Below are positions 18,301-27,709 of a stretch of 64,000 nt of DNA, piece by piece (within the stretch, counting starts at the first letter, position 1; every line of letters starts with the position of its first letter). The stretch is from the IMG/VR virus record IMGVR_UViG_3300042542_005394, positions 1-64,000 of that record. The stretch is one strand, 5' to 3'. Source of the DNA: a virus. A program made the translations under genes and the position numbers. Under the pieces are notes generated by a model that was not told the DNA's origin, made no database searches, and was given only the letters and a program-made list of their open reading frames with translations.

Positions 18301-19692
18301 ACTTTTTTATATTCTAATATTAGCGGTAGACTACTATCATTTGCAGCAAGACCATACTCAGTGATGTATGCTAGTGAAAATTCTTGGGGTACCGGAGATA
18401 CATCATTTAGATGGTTTAATAATCAGTCAACATTAGCTCTTGGAGCTACCGGAGTTGTTAGTTATGATATTTTATCTACTAATACTAATGATACAAATTA
18501 TAACATAGTATTAAGTTCAAATAATCAAATAGATACTATTTTTAACAACAGAGGCTTAGGTAATAAATTTTCAATTATTAATTCTGGAGCCTTAAGTACT
18601 AGAAGAGGATTACACATAAATCCTGTTAGTGGTCAAGTAGCTATTAATGTTATACCAGACACATTTGCTAATATTACAAACCAAGCTCATTTATATGTTG
18701 AAGGTAAAACATGGACCAACTCTTTAAGAATAGGCCCAGGCACCACACCTTCAGGATTATACTTAAGAGTTGATAATAATGGTAATGTTATACCTAGCAC
18801 TTTAGATCTAACAACGCAATTTAGTGGGTCCTATCCATTAAATACAACGTATACTTCGCTTGGTCAGAATAATGCTTTTAGAGTAGATATTGGTTTACAA
18901 AGTGTTGACAGAGCGGGTAATTCTTTGGGAGTAAATAACAATGGTCAATCTATAATATGGGATGGAGTAAAATGGGATTTGAATCGTGGATTTAGAGTAA
19001 GTCAGTCTAGTCCATTAAATATAGGTTCTCCAGCTACAGATCTTAGAACCCTAAATGGAATACAATTTGGTCACGCTACTAAACTCAATAATACATACCA
19101 CACTCACACATTTGCGGGAGGATCTTTCCATACAACAGAAAGTAATCTGTATGATGGATCGGCACAATTTGCTCAATACTATTTGAGATGTAGAACTCCT
19201 ATTACGGGGGGTAATGTTGTAGCGTTAACAACAAACTTCGCTAAGGATTCTATTCAAACAGAAAACCAGTATAATACTATTAGCTTATCAAATAGTAACG
19301 GTTTTAATTATGATAATGTTTGGACATATAATATATTTGTATCAGTATTATGGCAAGATGGTACCAGTAGTAGTAATCCCGCGGTGGGAAATAGACAGGC
19401 TGCTGGTATGAATATTCAAGGTGCCATCTTTAGATCTGCTGATGGTAGTATTTTTACTAAACTTGGCCAAGAAAGAATAAATATTTTTGCAACAGGGGCT
19501 GGTGTTGTTGGTTTGCCCGCTGGTATGGGTATCGCAACTTCTCTCGATAATGATAGTCAGTCTAATTTACCAAGATTAAGTATACGAGCCACCGGAGTTG
19601 ATGGTAAAACAGCATTATGGACAGCTACTGCTCAGGTTCATCAACTTAATCATCCAGGTCATGGGATAAGAGATCTATACGGAAATTCATAA
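15307..19692 (+). CDS. Beta-roll tail fibre or appendage protein
   Basis: 1,461 residues. From about residue 165 to 620, and again near 740-800, the protein is a run of short Asn/Gly-rich units such as VIGNSNLLNG, IVLGNTVNLTG and NIVIGSNNNYIYSSG. The spacing resembles YadA-head/Hep_Hag left-handed beta-roll repeats, which trimerise in adhesins and fibres. Fibre-type GxGTxxPxxxLHV motifs occur as GRLGVGTGLPDAVLHVV (about residue 57) and RVGVNTNNPTADLSVSG (about 833). The last 300 residues are less repetitive and could be the receptor-facing or attachment tip. An AAGG ribosome binding site lies 9 bases before the ATG. It follows the tape measure gene by 30 bases. No catalytic chaperone domain was recognised at the C terminus. 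Confidence 0.7.
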   Translation: MSQNIPGNLNIGSGVNPDIVLSQQSGISTVFNANKQNIDFTIYSTGNSNLTYDASTGRLGVGTGLPDAVLHVVAPCAKDGLIVESVTNCPTGVTLLLVHNPQTSPVSGSYPAIVNLAGRDTNYNEIYYGQILSKILDPNTGSTSGEIIFTVDQTGVNKPVFVANLSNVVLGGNNNASGFAYDVVGNYNRLNGVLYNNIGSYNTGTVNSGIVIGNSNLLNGNQLFLFANNSVLSGVSGISIGNSILASGSNNIVLGNTVNLTGLNNILLGSNNDAKIFSTVGLAQSLFSSGVSGIVLGSNVSNTGNFNIYIGNDTSVSGNNNNLIGSLVYLTGNNNLSYGNQNVVNGNNLICIGSYQTASNINSGIFIGNSIGSNEAVRSIIIGIGNKTPNDQQGLSDSILVGINNTLASGIPDKLLLIGQNNVVKDINNSLLVGNQNNASGSINNNLLLGNTNAAPIDSNNNIIVGLLNNQTGIYIDTAGGITGVARRINSTAANSIVAGIHNIQTSGVSTNIIGNKNAVSGSNDNVIGSFNSLRNASRSYSVGNSNYMVGDNLGAMGSKTLIVGQESLIFNNADKRMDVFGSGNIALGFNQLVPSGLVVGTNNRIYGPNNTIYGRNNTLGSIAHAFVMNSLSSNSITIPSLNVANKYTIADTALLVVQSPAANNNTFIREILDIVENPLENTTTIQFSTSIVVNSSNGYFSINENFDDNNLPNNTTVSGLIMPYAVGGGVGGPETNPTYGSNNIVIGSNNNYIYSSGTVIGFNNTVSGVRNVVVGYGLSGVVDNTLYVGTNNSNKIILDNQRTVFNSGKIQDNFIVKSTNDNTSVLNIDLNNNRVGVNTNNPTADLSVSGLTSTNTIRVGFSSPDQYVLTSNVNGFGTWQLPVRLSGLDTGLMCKINDKVSSGISNIYFDPAGNSLSFNLDNNNGLVLNPTGIFVNDAGNTFAMRIRGSGGSDFARVLFNTNFGNNRIDFFNISGNSGVLNNLTIISGLNVPTSLTGTFLYSNISGRLLSFAARPYSVMYASENSWGTGDTSFRWFNNQSTLALGATGVVSYDILSTNTNDTNYNIVLSSNNQIDTIFNNRGLGNKFSIINSGALSTRRGLHINPVSGQVAINVIPDTFANITNQAHLYVEGKTWTNSLRIGPGTTPSGLYLRVDNNGNVIPSTLDLTTQFSGSYPLNTTYTSLGQNNAFRVDIGLQSVDRAGNSLGVNNNGQSIIWDGVKWDLNRGFRVSQSSPLNIGSPATDLRTLNGIQFGHATKLNNTYHTHTFAGGSFHTTESNLYDGSAQFAQYYLRCRTPITGGNVVALTTNFAKDSIQTENQYNTISLSNSNGFNYDNVWTYNIFVSVLWQDGTSSSNPAVGNRQAAGMNIQGAIFRSADGSIFTKLGQERINIFATGAGVVGLPAGMGIATSLDNDSQSNLPRLSIRATGVDGKTALWTATAQVHQLNHPGHGIRDLYGNS

Positions 19693-19697
19693 TTATA

Positions 19698-21125
19698 ATG
19701 GGACAATTAATATTACAAAATATTACTTTATCGCCAATTCCATTGGTGACCATAAGTAATGAGATACAAAAAGACGGAGCTGGACAACCCATAGGGGCCA
19801 CAACTAATATTAGCCTAAAAGGAGAGATATTTCCTAGTGGTAGTGGTTTAGTTGGCTCCGACAAATATACCTCGGGCCTACTTAATCTCAGCTTAGCAAC
19901 TGGTAGTGATAGTATAAGACAAAAATTAAATAATTTATTTAAAGATTCTACACCAATAGAGGTAAGTTTACCCTGTCAATTTGGATCATTCTCAAAATGC
20001 TATATTAAGAAATATTCTGTAGATGAAAACGAAAATAGATGGACCACTACTATTCCATATAGTATAGATCTGGTATGCGAAAGAAATGAACCTCTTAAAA
20101 ATTTATATTTAGTTAATAGTACCAAAGATAATTGGACTATAGAACCAGTAGAAGATTATTGGATAACAAACGAGGCTAAAGGAGCAACAAATAATAATAA
20201 TGCTCCGGGGTATAGGATCACTCGCTCAATTAGCGCTGTTGGTAAATATTATCCTGGAACAACACCAGTACAAAATGCTCAACAATGGGTCAAAGAGAAA
20301 TCTGTAAATATTACCGGAGTTATAGATAATAATTTAATTTTATTTAATCATGTAAGAAGAACTAATGTTAATAAGTTTGAGGGATCTTATGGTTTTGATG
20401 ACACTTGGCTAGCTTTTTATCAGTTAACAGACCCTACAAGATATGCCATAGAAAATTTTGAGGTAGAAGTTGGAATAGACGAATCTAAAAATATCACAGC
20501 AAATGTCAAGGGATCTGTTCAAGGCTTAGAGTTTTTTGATAAGTCTAACACTGGTATACCAGATTATGACAAACCAACCGTTAACAATTCTAATTTTGTT
20601 CCTACAACAGGAAGATTCGCTAATGCTTTAAAAACATATATTGATGTTAGAAATGAAATACGAAGTAGAGCAGAGGCATTAGCAGGAACATCACTTAATC
20701 CCAAACCTTTATCTATAGTGGAAGGTTTTGACTCAACAGCAGGAACAATAACTTACAGCTTTTCATATGATACTAGACCAAGAACCATAATTAAAAAAGC
20801 AATAAGTGAATCTATAAACGTAGATACCAATTATGGACAAAAAGAATTATATGCTTCTATTTTTGTTATAGGTCGTAAATTAGGACCAATACTGCAAACT
20901 ATTAATAATTTTCCGTCTTATAGTACAACAACAGTTAACTATGAGTGTGTTTTACCATCATCAGGAATGGCTAATTTAATGTTTCCTAAAGACGTATATG
21001 ATGATCTTGAACGACAAATAAGGACTTTTGGTCCAGACAATTTTTTAGCAGTTAATAATAGCGGTTTTTCTTGGAACATGAACGAGAATAGATTATCTAT
21101 GACAATAGAGTATATGCATTCATGA
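19698..21125 (+). CDS. Tail-module protein, paralogue A
   Basis: 475 residues, function not recognised. It is clearly related to the next gene: both start with a short beta-rich segment of the type LxNITLSPxPLVTIS, and share ISAVGKYYPG (TVGAVGRYEL in the partner), HVRRTNVNKFEGSYGFDDTW (HIRNVNKSSTDGSYTVTDTW) and SESINVDTNYG (SETINVQDSIG). It starts 5 bases after the fibre gene and its TGA overlaps the next ATG. The position between a fibre gene and a probable hub gene suggests a structural tail or baseplate component. No signal peptide or membrane segment is seen. Confidence 0.7.
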   Translation: MGQLILQNITLSPIPLVTISNEIQKDGAGQPIGATTNISLKGEIFPSGSGLVGSDKYTSGLLNLSLATGSDSIRQKLNNLFKDSTPIEVSLPCQFGSFSKCYIKKYSVDENENRWTTTIPYSIDLVCERNEPLKNLYLVNSTKDNWTIEPVEDYWITNEAKGATNNNNAPGYRITRSISAVGKYYPGTTPVQNAQQWVKEKSVNITGVIDNNLILFNHVRRTNVNKFEGSYGFDDTWLAFYQLTDPTRYAIENFEVEVGIDESKNITANVKGSVQGLEFFDKSNTGIPDYDKPTVNNSNFVPTTGRFANALKTYIDVRNEIRSRAEALAGTSLNPKPLSIVEGFDSTAGTITYSFSYDTRPRTIIKKAISESINVDTNYGQKELYASIFVIGRKLGPILQTINNFPSYSTTTVNYECVLPSSGMANLMFPKDVYDDLERQIRTFGPDNFLAVNNSGFSWNMNENRLSMTIEYMHS

Positions 21126-22669
21126 GTATTACTATATCTTTTAATAATGTTAATTTTACTCCCACTCCTAATATTAATATTAGTACAGAGTATCTAACTG
21201 TTGGTAGTGGTATTTCTAAAATACATAATATTACTTTAAATGGATTATTATTTGCTGGTAAAAGCCCAGGATACTCTGGATTAAGCGGAATAAGAAGTCC
21301 AGATAGTACGGGAATTCTAAGTCTTGATGGTATAAATTACAAAGTAAAAACTATTAGCTCTAATTTAGAACCAACAAATGACAATTGGGCTAATACTATT
21401 CGTTATAGTATGAATTTTGAGGGAGTATTGACTTCAGAAAATCCTGGATTTAATACTAGTACAAACTGGTTAGTTACTAGAATACAGGATGATTGGTCTT
21501 TTGAAGCTCTAGATGAAAACTTTAAAAATATTACCCAGCCTGATTTTGATACTAAATTATATACTGAAAAACTAACTAATGATTTATATACTTTACCAAC
21601 GTATCCATTTTTTAAAATTACCAGAACTGTTGGAGCAGTAGGAAGGTATGAGCTAGATTATCCTAATTCTTTAGAGAATGCTAAACTGTGGATAGAAAAT
21701 TATATGGGGCAAAATGGGCAAACTACAACAGAAGCTTTTTTAAGTAATTTTGGTGGCGTATATAATCATATTAGAAATGTTAATAAAAGCAGTACGGACG
21801 GCTCATATACTGTTACTGATACATGGGTGGCTAGCAGAAATAATAATAATTATATACAAACTCTCAATATTGAAAGCTCATTAGATAGAGATGCTACAAG
21901 AACTGTATCTATTAATGGAGAAATAAAAGGATTATCAAACAGTAATAAAACTTGGACTAGTGCCGGACCTAGTGGTAAAATTATTGACATTATTACTGAC
22001 GATAATACAAAGTATACCAATGCCTTCTCTAGATTTTCTAGTATACAAAACACATTTTTAGGCATGGCTCAGAATATGTTGGTTACACCAACGAGCAGAA
22101 ATAAAAATGAGATGCTTTATGATAATCAGTTTAAATTTATTAATGCCGGAGATGCGGGATTCAACAGAAATGAGACGCCAACTATTAATCCTATTCCTGT
22201 TTCTAGTGGAGTCACTCACAGTAAAACAGACGGATCTATAAAATTTAATATTGTTTATAATAACAAGCCAATTAATTATTTTAGTGGAATATCAGAAACT
22301 ATTAACGTACAAGATTCTATTGGTATGAAAAAAATAATAACACAATTGGTAATGTATGGTCCTCCAATTTTGCAGGATTTAGGCACCAAAAGCTCTAATA
22401 CTAGAACTATAAATATAGATGCTAAATTTGCAAATTACCCGACTGTACAAAACACTATAGAATATTATAATATCTTAAAAGGAAAAAGAGATAGTATAAA
22501 AAAGCTTGCAGAAAGTCTTAACCCAAAAAACATTCTGGATCCTGTGCCTTCTCCTAATCTAGAAATAAAAAGTTTTTTAAAAGATAGTAGTGCTAAAATT
22601 GACGTGGTTAATAATTCAGTATCTTGTAATTTTACATATGAGTGGGTTTTTAGAGGAAAAACACAATGA
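21122..22669 (+). CDS. Tail-module protein, paralogue B
   Basis: 515 residues, function not recognised; a diverged tandem duplicate of the preceding gene, with the shared blocks in the same order across the whole length. The start codon overlaps the preceding stop (ATGA), as does its own stop with the following gene, implying coupled translation and perhaps matched dosage. The two copies may occupy related positions in one tail ring, but that is inference from paralogy and context. Confidence 0.7.
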   Translation: MSITISFNNVNFTPTPNINISTEYLTVGSGISKIHNITLNGLLFAGKSPGYSGLSGIRSPDSTGILSLDGINYKVKTISSNLEPTNDNWANTIRYSMNFEGVLTSENPGFNTSTNWLVTRIQDDWSFEALDENFKNITQPDFDTKLYTEKLTNDLYTLPTYPFFKITRTVGAVGRYELDYPNSLENAKLWIENYMGQNGQTTTEAFLSNFGGVYNHIRNVNKSSTDGSYTVTDTWVASRNNNNYIQTLNIESSLDRDATRTVSINGEIKGLSNSNKTWTSAGPSGKIIDIITDDNTKYTNAFSRFSSIQNTFLGMAQNMLVTPTSRNKNEMLYDNQFKFINAGDAGFNRNETPTINPIPVSSGVTHSKTDGSIKFNIVYNNKPINYFSGISETINVQDSIGMKKIITQLVMYGPPILQDLGTKSSNTRTINIDAKFANYPTVQNTIEYYNILKGKRDSIKKLAESLNPKNILDPVPSPNLEIKSFLKDSSAKIDVVNNSVSCNFTYEWVFRGKTQ

Positions 22670-25600
22670 GCTTAAGACAAACTCTTTTTCTAGGATGTAG
22701 CATAACCAAGTTTAATATTAATTTAGCATGGGGCGAAGAGAATAGTCAGGCTAGGATTTCCCTGGCATATGACGATTCTACCAGTAGTGCTAGAGCCTCT
22801 TTTCAAAGCGATAGTCTACAAAATAGTCTTCAAAACAGAATTAAAAACAATAGAGACATACCCACTCAGAATAGTTACGTAATATCAAAAAACATACCTA
22901 CAGAAACGACCCAAGAGAATAAGAAAAGGTTATGGCCAACAAACACATCATCTGACACAGATTTTTTAGAAGCAGACCCTAATTTTATAGGACTTAATTA
23001 TGACATAATAGGGTGCCCGGCCAGATTTAAATATGATACTAATTTAGAATTTGCTGGACTGGTAAAATCTTGGAAAAGTCTAGGGTCAACATCTGGTAAA
23101 GATATATATGAAGTTGAACTACAGGGATATTCATCATTGCTTAATAATAGTTATTTAATAATAAATAATTATATTGGTTCTATATCCGAATTTGCTGGGG
23201 ACTGGGCGTCTCCTATGATATATGACAACGACAGAAATGGAAATTTATTAAATAGAAACTATGTAACTCCATCCATATACCATGGTAATATCCCAAATGT
23301 TTTTAATGTTTACGGAGCTTACGAAGCCGTATCATTTGGAAGCTCATTTAAAAATGACAGAGGAATCCCTGCTTTACAGATATATAATTTTTTAAGAAAT
23401 GACTTTGCATCCAGAAGTAAATATAATCCATACGGAGGATTAATTACTAAAACAGTCACTAGTAATGGAAATATCATTAACACAGATGGTTTTCTTGAAA
23501 ATCATGGATTATGTCGTAGCATAATAGCAGCAGATAATGTTCGCAGAAGTTTATTTTCTTTGGACCTATCAGAAGTACCAGTTCCTCCACAAACCTTATA
23601 TATCCCTAATTCGGTAATATCAATAGGAGAATTTATTAAGATACTATGCGAAGGAGCTGGCTGTGACTATTCTATTATTTTTCTTAATAATACTAGCGGA
23701 AACACAACAGGAACCATTAAGGTAAAAACTATATCTAGAAGAGATATACCATCAAGAAATCAATTAAAAAACAAAATTAATGAATTAATTAACCAAAACA
23801 ATACTAAAATATCTAATTACTCTTACGGCCAAGAATTTGCAGACACTCCAGTAAGATTAATGCACATAGGAGGTAAGCAAAAAAGACTATATCAAGCTTT
23901 ATCGACGAATCTATCTCAGACACAAACTACTATGGTATTTGATCCCTACAAAGGGACTTTTATGCCAACTCCATCAACAACAGTTAATAGATATATGGTT
24001 CCGGATCACCAGTTTACCAGAAGATTTCAATCGTGGAGAGAAGGGGTTGGATATGTTAGTCAAACATTAGGAACTGACGCTTTTTACACAGAAACTACCA
24101 TGGGCAACGGTTATTCTAGATGGCAAAATAATTATCAAAATGTAGCTACTGCAAATAATTCTGGACCTAACCATTCTTACCCGATTTTTAATGATATAAT
24201 TTGTCCATATTTTGGTATGAATGGAGATACTTATAGTGAAAGCGGTGCTGGGAATTTTAGTGGCACAGAAAATGAATATAGCTTTTCTGACGCTAGAACA
24301 GTATATTGGGATCAGCGAACTAATCAGCTTAAAATAGTCTTTATAAAAAACGATATTACTAGAGTATTATCAAACTCTTATTATGATGCAACTACTTTTG
24401 TTGTGCTCGAAAATGAATTAAGAGCAGCTGGTTCAGGATTTGAATCTTGGCTTTCATATTGTTTTGATAATTTTTTCTCAACAGATATAGAATTGCTTAT
24501 GGCTGGCTATTTTAGAAATACCTATGGAACAGCCCCATATTTAAAAGCGGTATCAATTATTAAATGGGATATCTTAGGAAAATCAAAAGCCTCAAATGTT
24601 AATAATTATGCCGGAAACATAAGCATAGCTAACGCTGCTCCATACGTTCGGTCTTTTTACCAAGATCTAAATAAAGTATGGGAAATTATGAAAAAAGTTC
24701 ATGATACATACTATGGTAAATCGTATATGGTAAGAGTTCCTTCGATTAATTATTATAGGGATCCCGAGTCTGGTAAATATTTTTATAATTGGGAAGTTTC
24801 TACTGATGGAGCTTGGGAAGAAAACGGTACATTTATTGATGACACAATGATCGTTGGTTCCACAGTGATGGACACATTCAGAGACGAAGAAGGTAAAATA
24901 AAACCAATATTAGGCTTTAGTGCCAATGCAGAGAAATCTACAAAAGATAATTGGTTAGACACTCAATTAGCTATGGCACAAGCGGGTGGAATGGGGGCTA
25001 TGCACGCTGTTATTCAAAAAGAATACAGAAAATTCACATCAAGAGCAGAGGCCAACAAGTATTTTTATTTCCCATTAGAACATGATATGGATCCAAGTAA
25101 TTATGTATATATAAAATATGTTAGTCCAACAGCAACTTCTCAAGGATTTACTTTTGGTGGCTCATCAGCAATAAACACTGGAGATTTTAGAACCGCGCAA
25201 GGAGAGAATATACCAAGTGATTATACATACAAAATGTACGCAACAGCTACAGCACGACAAGCATTGGTTTATATAAATAGCACTCCTAGAATTATATTAA
25301 ATTTAGATCGACCAATAAAATTAGGAGGAGGCAAGAATGAATGTGAAAGATCTTTAGCGTATACTATGATGCATGATGCTATCTTAGCTCATCAATACGG
25401 CTGGGCTTTTAAATCAGGGTATAACAGAGATCTTATAAAATCCGGGGCGCTACTAGCATGGTTTTTGGGTGGCAACGCTAGAATTTCTGCAGATATAGGG
25501 GGAGGTGGTATTAGTTTAAACGACACTGGACCCTCTATACCAATAGAACCAAAGGCTATTTGTCCAGCATTTGCTGCTATTCCGATTCAGTATAATTTGG

Positions 25601-27708
25601 CTACTTATGGTCCATGGATAGATAATCCTGGTTATGCTGGTTTTGATAGAAATGAAATAGATAATGCTGTTGGATCTGTAAAAGTTGAGGAAAATACTGA
25701 TCTAGTTCCTTGGAACTATGGAGGTATGGAAAATTTAGACTCGTATGTTTGCAAAGCTATAGATAATGAAGCCGGTTATCAGCAAGTACATGAGAATGGA
25801 GAATTGGGTGTAGTAGGAATAGATACTAGTATAGGACTTGTAGGCGAAGCGCTAGTTGCTGGTGGTCCACTAATATCCACCATTGTTGTTGATATTGGAG
25901 AAAATGGAATCACTTCTAACTATACTTTAAGAACATATACCAGAAAACTAGGCTTTTTTAATAAAGAAAATACAGATAGATTTAAAACACTAGCATTAGA
26001 AAATTTCAAACAAAGGAAAGCAATAAACGATTCTCTGAATGCTACACAAAATATAATTAAAGCTAATTTTGCTGGAGCCATTAGAGACAGTAGTGGAGGA
26101 GATACTCCCAAACAGTTAAGATGGAGTCCCGGTAAAATCTTAGTTGGAGGTAATAGGCTTCATGTTCATCCAAATTCTAGCGTTGCTCAGAATATACCAA
26201 ATTATAGTCCAGATTGGTCTATGAAACCTTATGGTCGTATTAATAGCGATGTTCAAAATTTACCCAGATATTTAGGAGATATAGGATTATACGAAACTGA
26301 CGAAGCTCCTAGAGAACTTTTGACAGACTATGATAAAAAAGCCATTATGAGTTTAGATGGCATTTTATCTCCAATCTCATTCTATCCTATTCCATACGGA
26401 TCTACATATAGTATAACTAAATACCCAAGAAGCAGATGCCCAATATGTTTAGGTACGGCTAAGTACTCCTACAAAAAACTGAATAGCCTAGCGCTTAATA
26501 CAATTGATAATTTTAATACTATATTAAATAATATTAATACACAGACAGATGTTGATTGTATATTTTGTGAGCCAGACAACATTAAAGACAAACGTAAATA
26601 TGCTAGTGCCACACCAAAAGAAACAACACCTCCGTACATTATAGCGTCAGGTACAGACTTAACTATTATATCAAGTAATACTGTTACAGGAATTGGTGGA
26701 ATAAGTGGCAATCCAATCATTAATTACGCTACGTTAAATCCAGTTTTATTAACTAGTGGAGAATTTTCTTGTTATCAAAATAGACAACCAGGAGATTATT
26801 CTGCTCATTCCATAGACACAATATCTAGTAGTATAGTTGCTCCTAATGGTAGTGATAGTAGTTTAAAATTATCTTACAGCGACAATATTAATGATGCATA
26901 TGATTATATAGATAAAAATTTTGGTAAATCGCCGGGCACCAAACCCGCTTATAAACAAATCACAGGATACCCAAATAACGAAAATCTACCAGCTAATAAT
27001 ATGAGATTTTTTGGTTTAAGAGGACCTATAATGGTTCACGGTTGGGGTTATGATACTGAAGGATATCCTGTACCCAATGGTTCCGGTGAAGTACGATTAA
27101 ACGAAGATGGTTCTGCATTGCGGGATAGTGATGGGAATATTCTATATAAAAACCAAACACAAAATCCTGACGGCTCATGGACTAAGCCATATAAGGAACA
27201 CAAATTTGCTAAGGGTTGGGGGCAAATGCCGGGCACATGGCCTGTAGGTCCAATTGATTTAAGGTGGGATGATAGCTCTAAAGTGTGGACAGTAGGAGCT
27301 AATTATAAAAATGTTTGGATACAAATAGAACAAGACTTGGTAGATAAAGAACCCGCACGAGGTCAAATAATAACTGATCTAGATAAAAATCCGTTACCTA
27401 GTGGTTTGAGAAGGCTTGTTTTCGTTAAGGACAATCTAGGCACAAGTCCTGCCCCAAGAGGAGCTCAGATATATTGTAAATATAATAGCGATGATGGTTT
27501 TTATGAGCCTATTTATAATAGGCCATTTATTACTTCTGGCGTTATTAGAGGAGCTTCTAGTGTCGATATATATCAAATATATAGCACAGATAACACTTCT
27601 TATAGGACCACATATAAGAATCCATTAGGTTTTAATGCCTCTAATGGAGACAATGGTCTTTTCGTATACATGGACAAAGATTGGGTACTACAATCTTACA
27701 GGTGCTAA
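22666..27708 (+). CDS. Large putative baseplate hub/tail tip protein with C4 zinc site
   Basis: 1,680 residues. The N terminus (SITKFNINLAWGEE, then CPARFKYDTNLEFAGLVKSW followed by YEVELQGYSSLLNN) resembles the hub domains of large-phage tail proteins, in which such a barrel opens the hub; this is my recollection of the family, not an alignment. Near residues 1258-1301 two pairs, CPIC and CIFC (codons 26437-26568), could bind a zinc ion. The C-terminal third contains short Gly/Pro/Trp-rich segments such as GPIMVHGWGYDTEGYPVPNG, which may be exposed. It overlaps the preceding gene by 4 bases and is followed one base later by the start of the next gene. Structural role is likely; exact place uncertain. 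Confidence 0.55.
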   Translation: MSLRQTLFLGCSITKFNINLAWGEENSQARISLAYDDSTSSARASFQSDSLQNSLQNRIKNNRDIPTQNSYVISKNIPTETTQENKKRLWPTNTSSDTDFLEADPNFIGLNYDIIGCPARFKYDTNLEFAGLVKSWKSLGSTSGKDIYEVELQGYSSLLNNSYLIINNYIGSISEFAGDWASPMIYDNDRNGNLLNRNYVTPSIYHGNIPNVFNVYGAYEAVSFGSSFKNDRGIPALQIYNFLRNDFASRSKYNPYGGLITKTVTSNGNIINTDGFLENHGLCRSIIAADNVRRSLFSLDLSEVPVPPQTLYIPNSVISIGEFIKILCEGAGCDYSIIFLNNTSGNTTGTIKVKTISRRDIPSRNQLKNKINELINQNNTKISNYSYGQEFADTPVRLMHIGGKQKRLYQALSTNLSQTQTTMVFDPYKGTFMPTPSTTVNRYMVPDHQFTRRFQSWREGVGYVSQTLGTDAFYTETTMGNGYSRWQNNYQNVATANNSGPNHSYPIFNDIICPYFGMNGDTYSESGAGNFSGTENEYSFSDARTVYWDQRTNQLKIVFIKNDITRVLSNSYYDATTFVVLENELRAAGSGFESWLSYCFDNFFSTDIELLMAGYFRNTYGTAPYLKAVSIIKWDILGKSKASNVNNYAGNISIANAAPYVRSFYQDLNKVWEIMKKVHDTYYGKSYMVRVPSINYYRDPESGKYFYNWEVSTDGAWEENGTFIDDTMIVGSTVMDTFRDEEGKIKPILGFSANAEKSTKDNWLDTQLAMAQAGGMGAMHAVIQKEYRKFTSRAEANKYFYFPLEHDMDPSNYVYIKYVSPTATSQGFTFGGSSAINTGDFRTAQGENIPSDYTYKMYATATARQALVYINSTPRIILNLDRPIKLGGGKNECERSLAYTMMHDAILAHQYGWAFKSGYNRDLIKSGALLAWFLGGNARISADIGGGGISLNDTGPSIPIEPKAICPAFAAIPIQYNLATYGPWIDNPGYAGFDRNEIDNAVGSVKVEENTDLVPWNYGGMENLDSYVCKAIDNEAGYQQVHENGELGVVGIDTSIGLVGEALVAGGPLISTIVVDIGENGITSNYTLRTYTRKLGFFNKENTDRFKTLALENFKQRKAINDSLNATQNIIKANFAGAIRDSSGGDTPKQLRWSPGKILVGGNRLHVHPNSSVAQNIPNYSPDWSMKPYGRINSDVQNLPRYLGDIGLYETDEAPRELLTDYDKKAIMSLDGILSPISFYPIPYGSTYSITKYPRSRCPICLGTAKYSYKKLNSLALNTIDNFNTILNNINTQTDVDCIFCEPDNIKDKRKYASATPKETTPPYIIASGTDLTIISSNTVTGIGGISGNPIINYATLNPVLLTSGEFSCYQNRQPGDYSAHSIDTISSSIVAPNGSDSSLKLSYSDNINDAYDYIDKNFGKSPGTKPAYKQITGYPNNENLPANNMRFFGLRGPIMVHGWGYDTEGYPVPNGSGEVRLNEDGSALRDSDGNILYKNQTQNPDGSWTKPYKEHKFAKGWGQMPGTWPVGPIDLRWDDSSKVWTVGANYKNVWIQIEQDLVDKEPARGQIITDLDKNPLPSGLRRLVFVKDNLGTSPAPRGAQIYCKYNSDDGFYEPIYNRPFITSGVIRGASSVDIYQIYSTDNTSYRTTYKNPLGFNASNGDNGLFVYMDKDWVLQSYRC

Positions 27709-27709
27709 T

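Noticed and set aside
27635-27709. Upstream ATG for the 2,360-residue protein
   Set aside because: Would overlap the preceding gene by 74 bases; the ATG at 27710 has an AGGTG site and follows the stop by one base.
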